Below are positions 10,730 through 21,551 of a stretch of DNA of 64,000 bases, one piece after another. Under the pieces are notes generated by a model. That model ran no database searches, was not told where the DNA came from, and saw only the letters and a program-made list of their open reading frames with translations. Source of the stretch: Symsagittifera roscoffensis (taxonomy: Eukaryota > Xenacoelomorpha > Acoela > Convolutidae); assembly GCF_963678635.1 (NCBI RefSeq), contig NC_087069.1:5499472-5563471 (forward strand), written 5' to 3'. The translations under genes were made by a program, and so were the position numbers. Position 1 is the first letter of the stretch; every line of letters begins with the position of its first letter.

Positions 10730-12684
10730 TTGAAGGTGAGTTCCAAACAATATGCACTAAACCACAAATTGTCAAACACAACAACACTCACAGTGAAAAA
10801 AAATCTGCGGTTGCCAACGGATATTTCGATCACTCAAAAGTATTATCTACAAATACTTGGAGTAGAATTTGTTCGGACAATCAACTCACGTGTGATTATC
10901 GTAACAAAATCAGTTGCAATCAAGGTCAAGCGAAAGCATGCCCCTGCTTTAGTATCGATAATTGCAAACAGCTCAACAAAATTGTTACAAAAACCAAAAT
11001 TTTTTGTTGTTGACTATAAGCAAAATGCGAAGTTAAGAGTAGGTTACAAGCAGATTTTCACGCAGATTTTGAAATAGTTGTCACTCCTACTTTGAACGTT
11101 CCAACATAGAGTCTCATTGATGTAGAGAAAGAAAAAATCAACAGAAATGTTTATGAAAAAAAACTTAGTTTGATTGGAAACAAAGCAGTTTTTGACAAAG
11201 ATGGGCAATGATGAGTTTTCTGTACACTTGATATCAACAGAATCGCTGGGTTAATTCCCAGACAACCTTCTGGTCAGTTTCAGAAATTTTTGTAAGAGCA
11301 TATAGCTTTAATCGGAGATTGGAGAGTTGCTCTTTCCGAAATAATATTCCCAATGGATTTAAACAATGTTATTGTTCAGGAAATTCCGTTTTTCAGAGCA
11401 TCCAAATTAGTAGTAGGTAAATCCAACTTTGGCAGTTGGAATACAATTTCCAGGCTTTATTATGGGGGCAAAATTTTTATCAAATCGGAAGAGTACACTT
11501 TTATAGAAAAATTGATCAATTAAATTAAACCAAAACTCAAAGACGAAATTGCAAACAGCATGCCCCTGCTTTAGTATCATTAATTGCAAACAGCTCAACA
11601 AAATTGGTACAAAAACCAATTTTTTTTGTTGTTGACTACAAGCAAATTGCGAAATTAAGAGTAGGTTACAAGCAGAATTTCACGCAGTTTTTGAAACAGT
11701 TGTCACTCCTACTTTGAACGTTCCAACATAGAGTCTCATTGATGCAGAGAAGGAAAAAATCAACAGAAATTTTTATTAAAAAAGACTTATTTTGATTGGA
11801 AACAAAGCAGTTTTTGACAAAGATGGGCAATGTTGAGTTTTCTGTACACTTGATATCAACAAAATCACTGGGTTAATTCCCAGACAACCTTCTGGTCAGT
11901 TTCAGAAACTTTTGTAAAGAGCATATAGCTTTAATCGGAGATTGGAGAGTTGTTCTCTCCGAAATAATATTCCCAACGGATTTAAGCAATGTTATTGTTC
12001 AGGAATTTACGTTTTCCAGAGCATCCAAATTTGTAGTAGGTAAATCCAACTCTGGCTGTTGGAATACAATTTCCAGGCCTTATTATGGGGAAAAAACTTT
12101 TATCAAATCGGATAAGTACACTTTTATAGAAAAACTGATCAATTAAATTAAAGAAAACTCAAAGACGAAATTTGTTTTGTTGCAAATCCTCACGCAATCA
12201 AGAGCATTAGCATGAGCATTTGGATGAATGAAAAAGAAGGAGTCTCATTACCAAGTCTCCAAAAACCCAGTCGGTAAAGTTATAATGCAAAACTTGGCAA
12301 TAACGGTGATTGTCACATTGGTTACAAAATGGTATCGATGAATCTTATGAGGGTAACGAACTGTACAAATCTCACTTCCTAAATGATTTATCCAGTGGGA
12401 AAAATCTATTTTTGGTCTCCATTGACATTTTTTAGAACCAAACTGTTGGAGATGGAAAGGCCTGATTGTTACGCGTCAATGATTCAAAAACACGCATCAA
12501 AAACGGTAATGCCTGCAGCATTGAACCTAATCATAAAAAAACGTGACTAATTTAGACTTGAAAAATTAATTCAGTTCATCTATACAATCAAAATCCGTAC
12601 AGGTGCGCACAGAAACTGGAGAACTAATTCCCTTTGCACGAACTGATAAAGTTGTGTTGCCTCTAAAAATCAAGCGCTTCGATT
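10730..12684 (+). pseudogene. Penton-like minor capsid protein (Polinton PX-type), broken, copy A
   Basis: Two diagnostic blocks are visible in separated open stretches. GDWRVALSEIIFP at 11314-11352 is the 'L.G.WEVAL.EI.YP' signature near the start of Polinton minor capsid proteins. VRTETGELIPFA at about 12601-12636, just before a TGA at 12682-12684, resembles the C-terminal 'RTDTG..VPF' strand of the same family. The signature recurs in diverged form at 11937-11975 because a segment of about 622 bp is tandemly duplicated inside the frame. Stops occur repeatedly (for example near 11103, 11214 and 11295). In the virion this protein forms the five-fold vertices. The leading part 10730-11077 is an open frame rich in Lys whose relation to the protein is unclear. 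Confidence 0.6.
10937..12175. repeat. Internal tandem duplication, about 622 bp x 2, in module A
   Basis: AGCATGCCCCTGCTTTAGTA occurs at about 10936 and 11558, and the rest of both units aligns through to CTCAAAGACGAAATT. The same internal duplication exists in module B, so it arose before the module itself was duplicated. Confidence 0.9.
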
Positions 12685-12877
12685 GAAAAACAATGGAATA
12701 GTATTGTGCAAAGAAAACTTCACTCATCTTTTTTCGGGACACTGCCGACAACGCGGTAGTACAATTGGCGCTTTGACTGCTGTTATTGGTCGTGTTGCTA
12801 TACCGTTTGCACGACGGGCTATTCTACCTGCTGCGAAAAAAATTGGGCAGAGAACCTCCGATAAGGGCAGCGCCTGA
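12683..12877 (+). pseudogene. Small basic pX/pVI-like virion protein, copy A only
   Basis: The frame lacks a convincing ATG (it opens on TTG). It contains GALTAVIGRVAIPFARR followed by AILPAAKKIGQR, a glycine/alanine-rich amphipathic stretch with basic clusters. Such small proteins sit between the minor and major capsid genes in Polintons and adintoviruses and are compared with adenovirus pX/pVI, which bind DNA or membranes inside the particle. The evidence is composition plus position, not a firm motif. The corresponding segment is deleted from module B. Confidence 0.45.
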
Positions 12878-12913
12878 ACTGATTGATGTTGCTTGATTGA
12901 TGATGCTGATTGA

Positions 12914-13104
12914 TTGAAAAACACTGTAGCAGAAACTTCAAGAAAACAACTCGGTGATGGTAGAAGTCGGCGAAAGACCCCAATGATTTTATTACGAAAA
13001 AAAAAACAGGTCTGTAGGAGCTCAAAACAGGAAAAAAACCATTCGAAGAAAAAAGAAACCAGCGAGAAGTCGAGCAGATTTTTCTCAAACTTGAAAACTG
13101 ATCG
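12914..13104 (+). other. Lys/Arg/Ser-rich short frame between pX-like and major capsid remnants
   Basis: An open stretch to 13108 rich in Lys, Arg and Ser, with no ATG that can be trusted. It is absent from module B because of the deletion there. It may be the tail of the basic protein or chance. Confidence 0.2.
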
Positions 13105-14300
13105 CTAATTTATTACTCAATGAAGCTACCCATAGCTCTTTGGATTTTTTTGACAAGCAACCTCTTTTTATTACTTTTGAAAATGCTTTTGACCAAAAAA
13201 TTGAATCCGTCTACTTACCTAATGAACCAATGCTTGAGTTTTAAATTACGAATGACCGTAACACTTTTTGTTGACCTGCAAAAAAAACCTAATTGGAAAT
13301 ACGCTGCAACGTAGCACAAGCAAAGAGAGCTGATTTATATACGGCAACATTGATCCTATTGTGTCTGATTCAGCGTTCCTCGTGAACTCCTTGTTTTCTC
13401 TTTTCTCTGACTGTACCCTCTCTCTGCTAATGGACTCGAAATCTCAAATGACAAATTTAATTTTGATCACAAAAGTTTTATTTGGAAGAAAAATTATGCT
13501 GGAGTTGACTTTTTAACCTGTGACAAGCGTTTGTTGAGCGGTGCTACCCTCAGTCTTCCTACAGACGCACTTATGAAACATTTTTCTTTTTATCGGAAGA
13601 TACTGCGAAACCTTACAAGCTGGAAAAACTCGAAGCGAACATTTACGTTAGAAAACTGACTGTGACCCACCATGTGTTTTCTGCCACTGAGTCAACTTTG
13701 CTCAAAACTCAGTGCAATTTATCCGTATCAAGAAGACATTATCAAAAACTTTCTTGCAAGAGCTGGTCAGCGCAGCCCGCAATAGGAAGATATTTTTGAT
13801 TTTGTATGTGAAGCGGTGAGAAAAAATAAAATAGCAATGAACACCAACAATTCAATTCTTGGATTAAACCCAACAAATCCTTTTTATTAAAAAATTTTGA
13901 ATTGTAACAGATTACTTCAAGACGGAACGGTTTGCCATTAGCAAGTACACTAATTAGTACGCAAAATCATAAACTTCTCTTTTTCAACCCATTATCAGCG
14001 CTGGGTTTTTTGCATTGCGGGCTGAGGATTACTCTGGATAACTACCAGCAGCACTTTATTATGTGTTTTGATCTCACGAGCACCCAACAGACAGCTCATG
14101 ACTTCTTGCATCCAGAACCTACTAACTGCTCAGTTTCACTCGATCTTCAATTCTCAAACGCTGGAAGTTTTTGTTCGAGTTATACGCTCATCCAATGTTT
14201 TTATTACATCCGACCGCATAGTTACAAAGTATGCCCTTCCCATTTTGACAGTCTGAAGATGGATAAAATCCAGTTGCAGGGATCTCTCTCAGAACAGTAA
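13105..14300 (+). pseudogene. Major capsid protein remnant (Polinton/adintovirus double jelly-roll type), copy A
   Basis: Family-like blocks appear in order but in different frames. Near 13120-13242, SSLDFFDKQP and YLPNEPMLEF correspond to the 'ELDLF..PPTQ...YxPI...gPIEF' start of these capsid proteins. Near 13620-13680 lies KLEKLEANIYVRKLTVT. Near 14020-14120, ITLDNYQQHFIMCFDLTST matches the 'Y..G...F.FDLT' signature also seen in F54H12.2-like proteins. The normal protein is roughly 500-600 residues; only about 400 codons' worth of sequence remains. Breaks include premature stops near 13313 and 13515 and at least three frame changes. It would form the hexameric capsomers. Confidence 0.7.
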
Positions 14301-14560
14301 AATCTGAAATTTAAGTTTCTTAGAGTAATTGCAGCCGACAATTTTCCACGTCTCATCCCAACCAAAAGTTTATGATAGTGAAATGATCGCATAGTTACAA
14401 AGAACGTCCTTCTTATTTCGACAGTCTGAAAATGGATAAAAGCCAGTTCCAGTTGCAGGATCTCTCTCAGAAGAAAAAAAATCTGTAATTTAAGTTTCTT
14501 AGAGTAACTGCAGCCGACAATTTTCCACATCTCATCCCAAACAAAAACTTTATGATAGTG
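14205..14560. repeat. 173-bp tandem duplication unique to module A
   Basis: GCATAGTTACAAAG occurs at 14216 and 14389, followed by matching text through the capsid-protease junction. Module B has a single copy of this segment, so the duplication happened after the modules separated. Confidence 0.85.
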
Positions 14561-14800
14561 AACAATTCAAAATCAGGTTCTCCGGGGACACATTGGATTG
14601 TGATATGCAACAGAAGAAATGTTTTATACTTTGCTGATCTTCTCGGACTTCCTCTTTGGCAGTGCACTAGTCTACATAAACGATTGAACGAGAACTTTCA
14701 TCAAGTCTTTGGATGACCAATTTTCCCATGCAAGACTCGAATTCTACCATGTGCGGTTTTGTTTGCTTTTATGTTGCACATTTGGTTTTTGATAAAAATT
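14490..14800 (+). pseudogene. Adenain-type (C5) cysteine protease remnant, copy A
   Basis: The open stretch contains SPGTHWIVI, with the catalytic His codon at 14591-14593. The DPLG-type block follows (here altered to ADLLGLPL). A Cys codon in a CGF context at 14752-14754 corresponds to the nucleophile region, but in another frame, because a five-base deletion near 14710 breaks the reading. Adenovirus and Polinton proteases of this type process capsid proteins during maturation and are about 200 residues long. Copy B is better preserved. Confidence 0.7.
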
Positions 14801-14803
14801 TTT

Positions 14804-15009
14804 TTATGGTGATGCTTCTGATTTGGCTTACTAAATGATCATGTTTTGAAGTTTTTTCTAACTCACATGCTTTCCTATCAACTAACCATTAAATAACTTT
14901 TTACAACTCAGCCATATTAATTAGTTAATAAATGGGAAAGCATGTGAGTTAGGAAAAACTACAAAAAAACTTGATCATTTAGTAAGCAGAATCAGAAGCA
15001 TCACCATAA
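14804..15009. repeat. Long imperfect palindrome, arms about 75 bp, loop about 54 bp
   Basis: The left arm 14804-14880 (TATGGTGATGCTTCTGATT...CACATGCTTTCC) pairs with the right arm 14935-15009 (GGAAAGCATGTGAG...ATCAGAAGCATCACCATAA). The arms are the 3' flank of the protease gene and its inverted copy. It can fold into a strong hairpin. Present also in module B (20737-20925). Confidence 0.9.
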
Positions 15010-15355
15010 CTCATATGCTTTCTCCTTAAATAACTATTTAATATGGCTTAGTTGACCACTTTTCAATTTAATTTTGAACACTATAGTTTTTTTAGTAATT
15101 GACATTGTTACTTACCCAAATGTTAACTGAATAGAAATAATCCGAGAAGTTAGGCTACTATCAAAGTAAAAACCGCAAACTCGATTTTAGGTGGATATCA
15201 TCATACCAGCAACTGGGTCCTATTTTCATTACAATTTCGGTTTTGAAATGCCGCCTTTCGGCTGAGAGTCAAGCGCCGTGCGTTTTTCTTCACTCGGACC
15301 CCAAGAATAAACTTTATTCTATCTTCAGTTTTATAGTAACAAGTAAGGTACCATT

Positions 15356-15598
15356 TTGGCATTTTTTATACTTAAAAACAGACCGGACATACACAAGACT
15401 CTGATATCCCTTCGAGTTTTTTTATACTTTGCAGATCCTCTCGGTCTGCTTCTCTCTAAATACAACATTATCTACAAAAGAATAAACGAGAATTTCAATC
15501 AAGTCGTAGAACTGATGGCAGGAGTAGTAATGCAAATTTCAGTCAAACTCTACCATGGGTGGTTCTTTTGGTTTTTATATTGCACTTTTGTTTTTTAG
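15356..15598 (+). pseudogene. Second, more degraded protease C-terminal fragment, copy A
   Basis: The frame contains YFADPLGLLLS, then RINENFNQVVELM, which aligns with YFADPLGLPLG ... RLNENFHQVFELM of the protease about 0.8 kb upstream. The catalytic Cys context is lost, and the His-containing half is replaced by unrelated text. This is a duplicated protease 3' end, also present in module B at 21273-21551. Confidence 0.65.
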
Positions 15599-15599
15599 T

Positions 15600-16968
15600 A
15601 CAAAATCTAATGATGAAGCTTTTCTTGACTCATTTGCTTTCTCATTAAAACATTTTTGCTTAAAATGGTTTAGTTTCTCATACATTTTATTTCATTGATT
15701 ATAGCGTACTAATTAATTTTTTTTGTCCAAAATGACTGTCAGCCAGGAACGAAAGGTTGAATCTAGTGAAACAGCGTAACTCATTTTGAGCCAAACTGCA
15801 TTCACAACTGTAAAATTTTCACACTATGTTTTTTAAATTAAATTCATAATTAATTGGTGACAATTGCAAGTAAAAACCATTGCAGTTTACATAGGGACTA
15901 TAAGTTAAAACTTGGTGACAATTAAATCTTTTACATGGGGACAGTTAGTATTATCACATGGTGACCAATGGTTGTCATATAAAACATGGTGACAAGTATG
16001 ATCTATACCTAATGGTCATCCCGGTATGACACCCCCTCATCATAGTTTGCTATATGCATAATACTATCGTGAACAAAATCTTGTAGTTAACCTAATTATA
16101 GCTATTGAACGACATGAGTTCCTTTTTTTAAATTTTCTTCAGCTACATAAAACTTGCTTTTTCACTTGCATTTTGTTTTTTTTGATACTAAGTCTCTCGA
16201 GTGCAGATGGAGGAACGGGAAAACAACACGGGACATGTTCTTCCTTTCAAGAAGCAGAAATTTTCTTTTCGAATTTATTCTGAATGAAATTTTTTCACCG
16301 AAAAGTTAAAGCAACCAACGAGTGTTCTTTATAAATTTTGAGCCCTGTTTGAGCTGTCTGATCCAAAAAATTATCGAAAAACAGAGAAAAGGGGAAACCT
16401 AAAAGAGTACGAAAATCACAGGTCAAATAACAAATAATCAATAAAAAATGTTTTTCTCTTACAGCTTGCCAAAAAATGTTTTAAGTCATTTTTTTTTCGA
16501 AGTAAAGCATATGGAATCAATTTACATTGATAAGTTACCAAAATCTGTTTGACAGGGTTTCAGTTTTCAAACTTGAAACCGACACAAAAAACACTCTACC
16601 CACCATCCCAAAAGAGAAAAAATGCGTTTTTACGGTGTAAGGAGATTTTTGTTCACTGTCAAATTCAACAGTCTTGCAGAACTATCCATTGTCGATTTTC
16701 ACTAAATGCACTAAAAGTACAAGATATAACGAGATTCGTCATATGCAATGATGTCACCCAAAGATTCGCAAACTTTCGGAGCAAAATTTGAAGAAAAGTG
16801 GCTGTTTTTTTGGTTTATGTGAAATCTTTCACTTCGTCATTTGTTAGTTCTACAAGAATGAGAGAAAGCAAAGCTTTCTCAAATGATTATTTTTCGTACA
16901 AAAATTTTGGTTGCTCAACTTTCTTTACCAGCGCAATAATTCTCTGTCATTTGCATTTCCAGAAACTG
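15600..16968. other. Non-coding tail of module A with repeated GGTGACAA motifs
   Basis: From 15850 to 16020 the short motif TGGTGACAA(T/G) recurs at intervals of about 30-45 bp on the plus strand (for example AACTTGGTGACAATTAAA and ACATGGTGACAAGTATGA). Nothing coding is recognised. A GTGCAG/ATGGAGGAACGGG junction near 16205 looks like a splice acceptor followed by a short frame (GHVLPFKK), conserved in module B at about 22195; significance unknown. Confidence 0.4.
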
Positions 16969-17512
16969 AACCTGAACAAAGCAATCCCCTAAATGAAGAA
17001 TCCCGAGAAAGAATTTTTTCCACCAAAGTCGACGATGACAATAAAAACTACGAAAACAGTAAAAAAATAGCTTGAGAATTCAAAAAAAGAATGAAAATCC
17101 TGCTATCAGAAAAAAAAGAAGCTGAAATTACTCTACTCGACAGTTCCAGTTGCATTTTGTAGCGTAAAAAAACTAACAAATAATCGTCAACTGTCACCAA
17201 AAAAAATGTTTAAAAAAATCTGCGATCTTAATCATCACATTCAAAGTTTGGATTGTTCTGTTAAAACAAATCTTCGCCTGAAATTGGTCGTTAACGATAT
17301 AAACGAAAATTGATCTCTTTTTTTAGCATATGTGGATAAATTGGCCAAGTATAATCAAGAGGTACGTTTTTTATTAATTGGTGCCGATTGTCTATCTCAC
17401 TACGAGTGGAACCCCTGAACACCAAATGTGCTAAGCAAACAACCGAAGCTTTCAAAAAATTGATCAAAAACAAAACAACCAAAAAAAGCTTGGATTCAAA
17501 AAGGCTCAGAGT

Positions 17513-18960
17513 TTGAAGGTGAGTTCCAAACAATATGCACTAAACCACAAATTGTCAAACACAACAACACTCACAGTGAAAAAAAATCTGCGGTTGCCAA
17601 CGGATATTTCGATCACTCAAAAGTATTATCTACAAATACTTGGAGTAGAATTTTGTTCGGACGATCAACTCACGTGTGATTATCGTAACAAAATCAGTTG
17701 CAATCAAGGTCAAGCGAAAGCATGCCCCTGCTTTAGTATCGATAATTGCAAACAGCTCAACAAAATTGTTACAAAAACCAAAATTTTTTGTTGTTGACTA
17801 TAAGCAAAATGCGAAGTTAGGAGTAGGTTACAAGCAGATTTTCACGCAGATTTTGAAATAGTTGTCACTCCTACTTTGAACGTTCCAACATAGAGTCTCA
17901 TTGATGCAGAGAAAGAAAAAATCAACAGAAATGTTTATGAAAAAAAACTTAGTTTGATTGGAAACAAAGCAGTTTTAGACAAAGATGGGCAATGATGAGT
18001 TTTCTGTACACTTGATATCAACAGAATCGCTGGGTTAATTCCCAGACAACCTTCTGGTCAGTTTCAGAAATTTTTGTAAGAGCATATAGCTTTAATCGGA
18101 GATTGGAGAGTTGCTCTTTCCGAAATAATATTCCCAATGGATTTAAACAATGTTATTGTTCAGGAAATTACGTTTTTCAGAGCATCCAAATTAGTAGTAG
18201 GTAAATCCAACTCTGGCAGTTGGAATACAATTTCCAGGCTTTATTATGGGGGAAAAATTTTTATCAAATCGGAAGAGTACACTTTTATAGAAAAATTGAT
18301 CAATTAAATTAAACCAAAACTCAAAGACGAAATTGCAAACAGCATGCCCCTGCTTTAGTATCAATAATTGCAAACAGCTCAACAAAATTGGTACAAAAAC
18401 CAATTTTTTTTGTTGTTGACTATAAGCAAATTGCGAAATTAAGAGTAGGTTACAAGCAGAATTTCACGTAGTTTTTGAAACAGTTGTCACTCCTACTTTG
18501 AACGTTCCAACATAGAGTCTCATTGATGCAGAGAAGGAAAAAATCAACAGAAATTTTTATTAAAAAAGACTTATTTTGATTGGAAACAAAGCAGTTTTTG
18601 ACAAAGATGGGCACTGTTGAGTTTTCTGTACACTTGATATCAACAAAATCACTGGGTTAATTCCCAGACAACCTTCTGGTCAGTTTCAGAAACTTTTGTA
18701 AAGAGCATATAGCTTTAATCGGAGATTGGAGAGTTGTTCTCTCCGAAATAATATTCCCAACGGATTTAAACAATGTTATTGTTCAGGAAATTACGTTTTT
18801 CAGAGCATCCAAATTAGTAGTAGGTAAATCCAACTCTGGCAGTTGGAATACAATTTCAAGGCTTTATTATGGGGGAAAATTTTTTATCAAATCGGAAGAG
18901 TACACTTTTATAGAAAAATTGATCAATTAAAATAAAGAAAACTCAAAGACGAAATTTGTT
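17513..18960 (+). pseudogene. Penton-like minor capsid protein remnant, copy B
   Basis: Same broken frames as in copy A, with the GDWRVAL block at about 18098 and its duplicate (GDWRVVL) at about 18721. The C-terminal RTETG block is absent because of the module-B deletion. The internal duplication has units 17719-18341 and 18342-18960. Stops interrupt it throughout. Confidence 0.6.
17719..18960. repeat. Internal tandem duplication, about 622 bp x 2, in module B
   Basis: Same structure as 10937-12175, with GCATGCCCCTGCTTTAGTAT at about 17719 and 18342. The two units resemble their positional counterparts in module A. Confidence 0.9.
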
Positions 18961-19329
18961 TTGTTGCAAATCCTCACGCAATCAAGAGCATTAGCATGAG
19001 CATTTGGATGAATGCAAAAGAAGGAGTCTCATTACCAAGTCTCCAAAATTCCAGTCGGTAAAGTTATAATGCAAAACTTGGCAAGAACGGTTACAAAATG
19101 GTATTGATGCATCTTATGAGGGTAACGAACTGTATAAATCTCACTTCCCATATGGTTTATCCAATGGGAAAAATCTATTTTTGTCTCCATTGACATTTTT
19201 CAGAACCAAACTGTTGGAGATGGAAAGGTCTCATTGTTACGCGTCATTGATTCAAATATACGCATCAAAATCGGTAGTGCCTGCAGCATTGAACCTAATC
19301 ATAAAAAAACGTGACCTTCTTCTTAACTA

Positions 19330-20410
19330 ATGGACCAATGCTTGAGTTTTGATTTACGAATGACCGTAACACTTTTTGTTGACCTGCAAAAAAACTTGTT
19401 TGGAAACACGCTTCAAAGAAGCACAAGCAAAGAGAGCCTATTTAAGGTACGGCAACATTGATCCAACTGTGTCTGATTCAGCGTTCCTCGTGAACTCCTT
19501 GTTTTCTCTTTTCTCTGACTCTACCCTCTCTCTGCTAATGGACTCGAAATCTCAAATGCTAAATTTAACTTTGTGCACAAAAGTTTTATTTGGAAGAAAA
19601 ATTATGCTGGAGTTGACTTTTAACCTGTGACAAGCATTTGTTGAGCGGTGCTACCCTCATCTTCCTACAGACCCTCTTATGAAACATTTTTCTTTTTATC
19701 GGAAGATACTGCGAAACATTACAAGCTGGAAAAACTCGAAGCGAGCATGTACGTTAGAGAACTGACTGTGACCCACGATGTGCTTTCTGCCATTGAATCA
19801 ACTTTGCTCAAAACTCGTGCAATTTATCCGTATCAAGAAGACATTATCAAAAACTTTCTTGCAAGAGATGGTCAGCGCAGCCCGCAATCGGAAGATATTT
19901 TTGATTTTGTTTGTGAAGCGGTGAGAAAAATTAAAATAGCAAAGAACACCAACAATGCAATTCTTGGATTAAACCCGACAAATCTTTTCCATCGAAAAAT
20001 TTTGGTTTGTAACAGATTACTTCCAGACGGAACGGTTTGCCATTAGCAAGTACACTATTTAGTAGGCAAATTCATAAACTTCTCTTCTTCAACCCATTAT
20101 CAGCGCTGGGTTTTTTGCATTGCGGGTTGGGAATTACTCGGGATAACTACCAGCAGCACTTTATTATGTGTTTTGATCTCACGAGCACCCAACAGAAAGC
20201 TCATGACTTCTTGCATCCAGAACCTACTAGCTGCTCAGTTTCACTCGATCTTCAATTCTCAAACGCTGGAAATTTTTGTTCGGGTTATACGCTCATCCAA
20301 TGTATTTATTACATCCGACCGCATAGTTACAAAGAATGTCCTTCTCATTTCGACAGTCTGAAAATGGATAAAATCCAGTTGCAGGATCTCTCTCAGAACA
20401 GTAAAAATCT
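19330..20410 (+). pseudogene. Major capsid protein remnant, copy B
   Basis: Pieces in order: PMLEF near 19335, an open frame 19376-19630, an open frame 19648-20046 containing KLEKLEASMYVRELTVTHD and RAIYPYQEDIIKNFLA, and an open frame 20037-20414 containing ITRDNYQQHFIMCFDLTST. The last block matches the FDLT signature of Polinton-type capsid proteins. The N-terminal start is lost in the deletion. Frame changes occur near 19640 and 20040. This copy is less damaged than copy A. Confidence 0.72.
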
Positions 20411-20411
20411 G

Positions 20412-20726
20412 TAATTCAAGTTTCTTAGAGTAAATGCAGCCGACAATTTTCCACATCTCATCCCAAACAAAAACTTTATGATAGTGAACATTTCAAAATC
20501 AGGTTCTCCGGGGACACATTGGATTGTGATATGCAACAGAAGAAATGTTTTATACTTTGCTGATCCTCTCGGACTTCCTCTTGGGCAGTGCACTAGTCTT
20601 CATAACCGATTGAACGAGAATTTTCATCAGGTCTTTGAATTGATGACCAATTTTACCATGCAAGACTCGAATTCAACCAAATGCGGTTCTGTTTGTTTTT
20701 ATGTTGCACATTTGGTTTTTGATTAA
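20412..20726 (+). pseudogene. Adenain-type cysteine protease remnant, copy B (best preserved)
   Basis: A run of about 100 codons is open to TAA at 20724-20726, starting after a TAA near 20412. Visible blocks: NAADNFPHLIP, then SPGTHWIVI with the catalytic His codon at 20517-20519, YFADPLGLPLG with the acidic residue, and KCGSVCFYVA with the nucleophile Cys codon at 20682-20684. This is the His-Asp/Glu-Cys order of the adenovirus protease family (C5). The family is usually about 200 residues; the segment before NAADNF is not clearly present. It follows the capsid remnant directly, the usual neighbourhood in Polintons. Confidence 0.75.
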
Positions 20727-20736
20727 AAAAATTTTA

Positions 20737-20925
20737 TGATGATGCTTCTGATTTGGCTTACTAAATTTTTTCTAACTCACATGCTTTCCTATCAACTAAC
20801 CTTTATTTAACTATTTACAACTCAGCCATATTAATTAGTTAATTAATGGGAAAGCATGTGAGTTAGGAAAAACTTCAAAAACATGATCTTTTACTAAGCA
20901 GAATCAGAAGCGTCACCATAATTCA
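20737..20925. repeat. Imperfect palindrome downstream of protease, copy B
   Basis: Left arm 20737-20797 and right arm 20848-20925, the same CACATGCTTTCC / GGAAAGCATGTG core as in module A, with a deletion in the left arm. Confidence 0.85.
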
Positions 20926-21272
20926 CATGCTTTCTCATTAAATAACTATTTAATATGATTTAGTTGACCACTTTTCAATTTAATTTTGAACACTATATTC
21001 TTTTAGTAATTGACATTGTTACTTACCCAATTGTTAACTGAATAGAAATAATCCGAGAAGTTAGGCTACTATCGAAGTAAAAACCGCAAACTCGGTCTTA
21101 AGGGGATATCATCATAAAGCAACTGGGTTCTATTTTCCTTACAATTTCCGCACGGGTTTTAAAATGCCGCCTTTCGGCTGAGAGTCGAGCGCCGTGCGTT
21201 TTCCTCCACTCGGACCCCAAGAATAAACTTTATTCTTTCTTCAATTTTATAGTAACAAGTAAGGTACAAGTT

Positions 21273-21551
21273 TTGGCATTTTTTATACTCAAAAACAGAC
21301 CGGACATACACAAGACTCTGATATCCCTGCAAGTTTCTTTATACTTTGCAGATCTTCTCGGTCTCCTTCTCTCTAAAAACCGCAACATCTACAAAAGAAT
21401 AAACGAGAATTTCATTCAAGTCGTAGAACTGAAGGCAGGAGTTTCGATGCAAATTTCAACTAAACTCTACCATGTGTGGTTTTTTTTGGTTTTAATATTG
21501 CACATTTTTTTTAGTACAAAACCTAATGATGATGCTTCGGATTTCGTATAG
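21273..21551 (+). pseudogene. Second protease C-terminal fragment, copy B
   Basis: The frame contains YFADLLGLLLSK and RINENFIQVVELK, the same degenerate protease piece as 15356-15598. The nucleophile region is not conserved. Confidence 0.65.

Larger units (their letters stand above)
10283..16950 (+). mobile_element. Polinton/adintovirus-like morphogenesis module, copy A
   Basis: A 6.67-kb segment colinear with 16970-22905 (copy B). It holds degraded frames, in order, for a penton-like minor capsid protein, a small basic pX/pVI-like protein, a double-jelly-roll-type major capsid protein and an adenain-type cysteine protease, followed by a palindrome and a second, worse protease copy. These four are the virion-assembly genes of Polintons/Mavericks and adintoviruses. 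No protein-primed DNA polymerase or integrase frame, and no long terminal inverted repeats, are recognisable. All frames are interrupted. The 16951-16969 junction with copy B is tight, so the two copies are a head-to-tail tandem duplication. Confidence 0.75.

Noticed and set aside
13932-14256. Second overlapping open frame in the capsid region (14068-14256)
   Set aside because: Alternative-frame shadow of the capsid C-terminal block; it lacks the FDLT signature.
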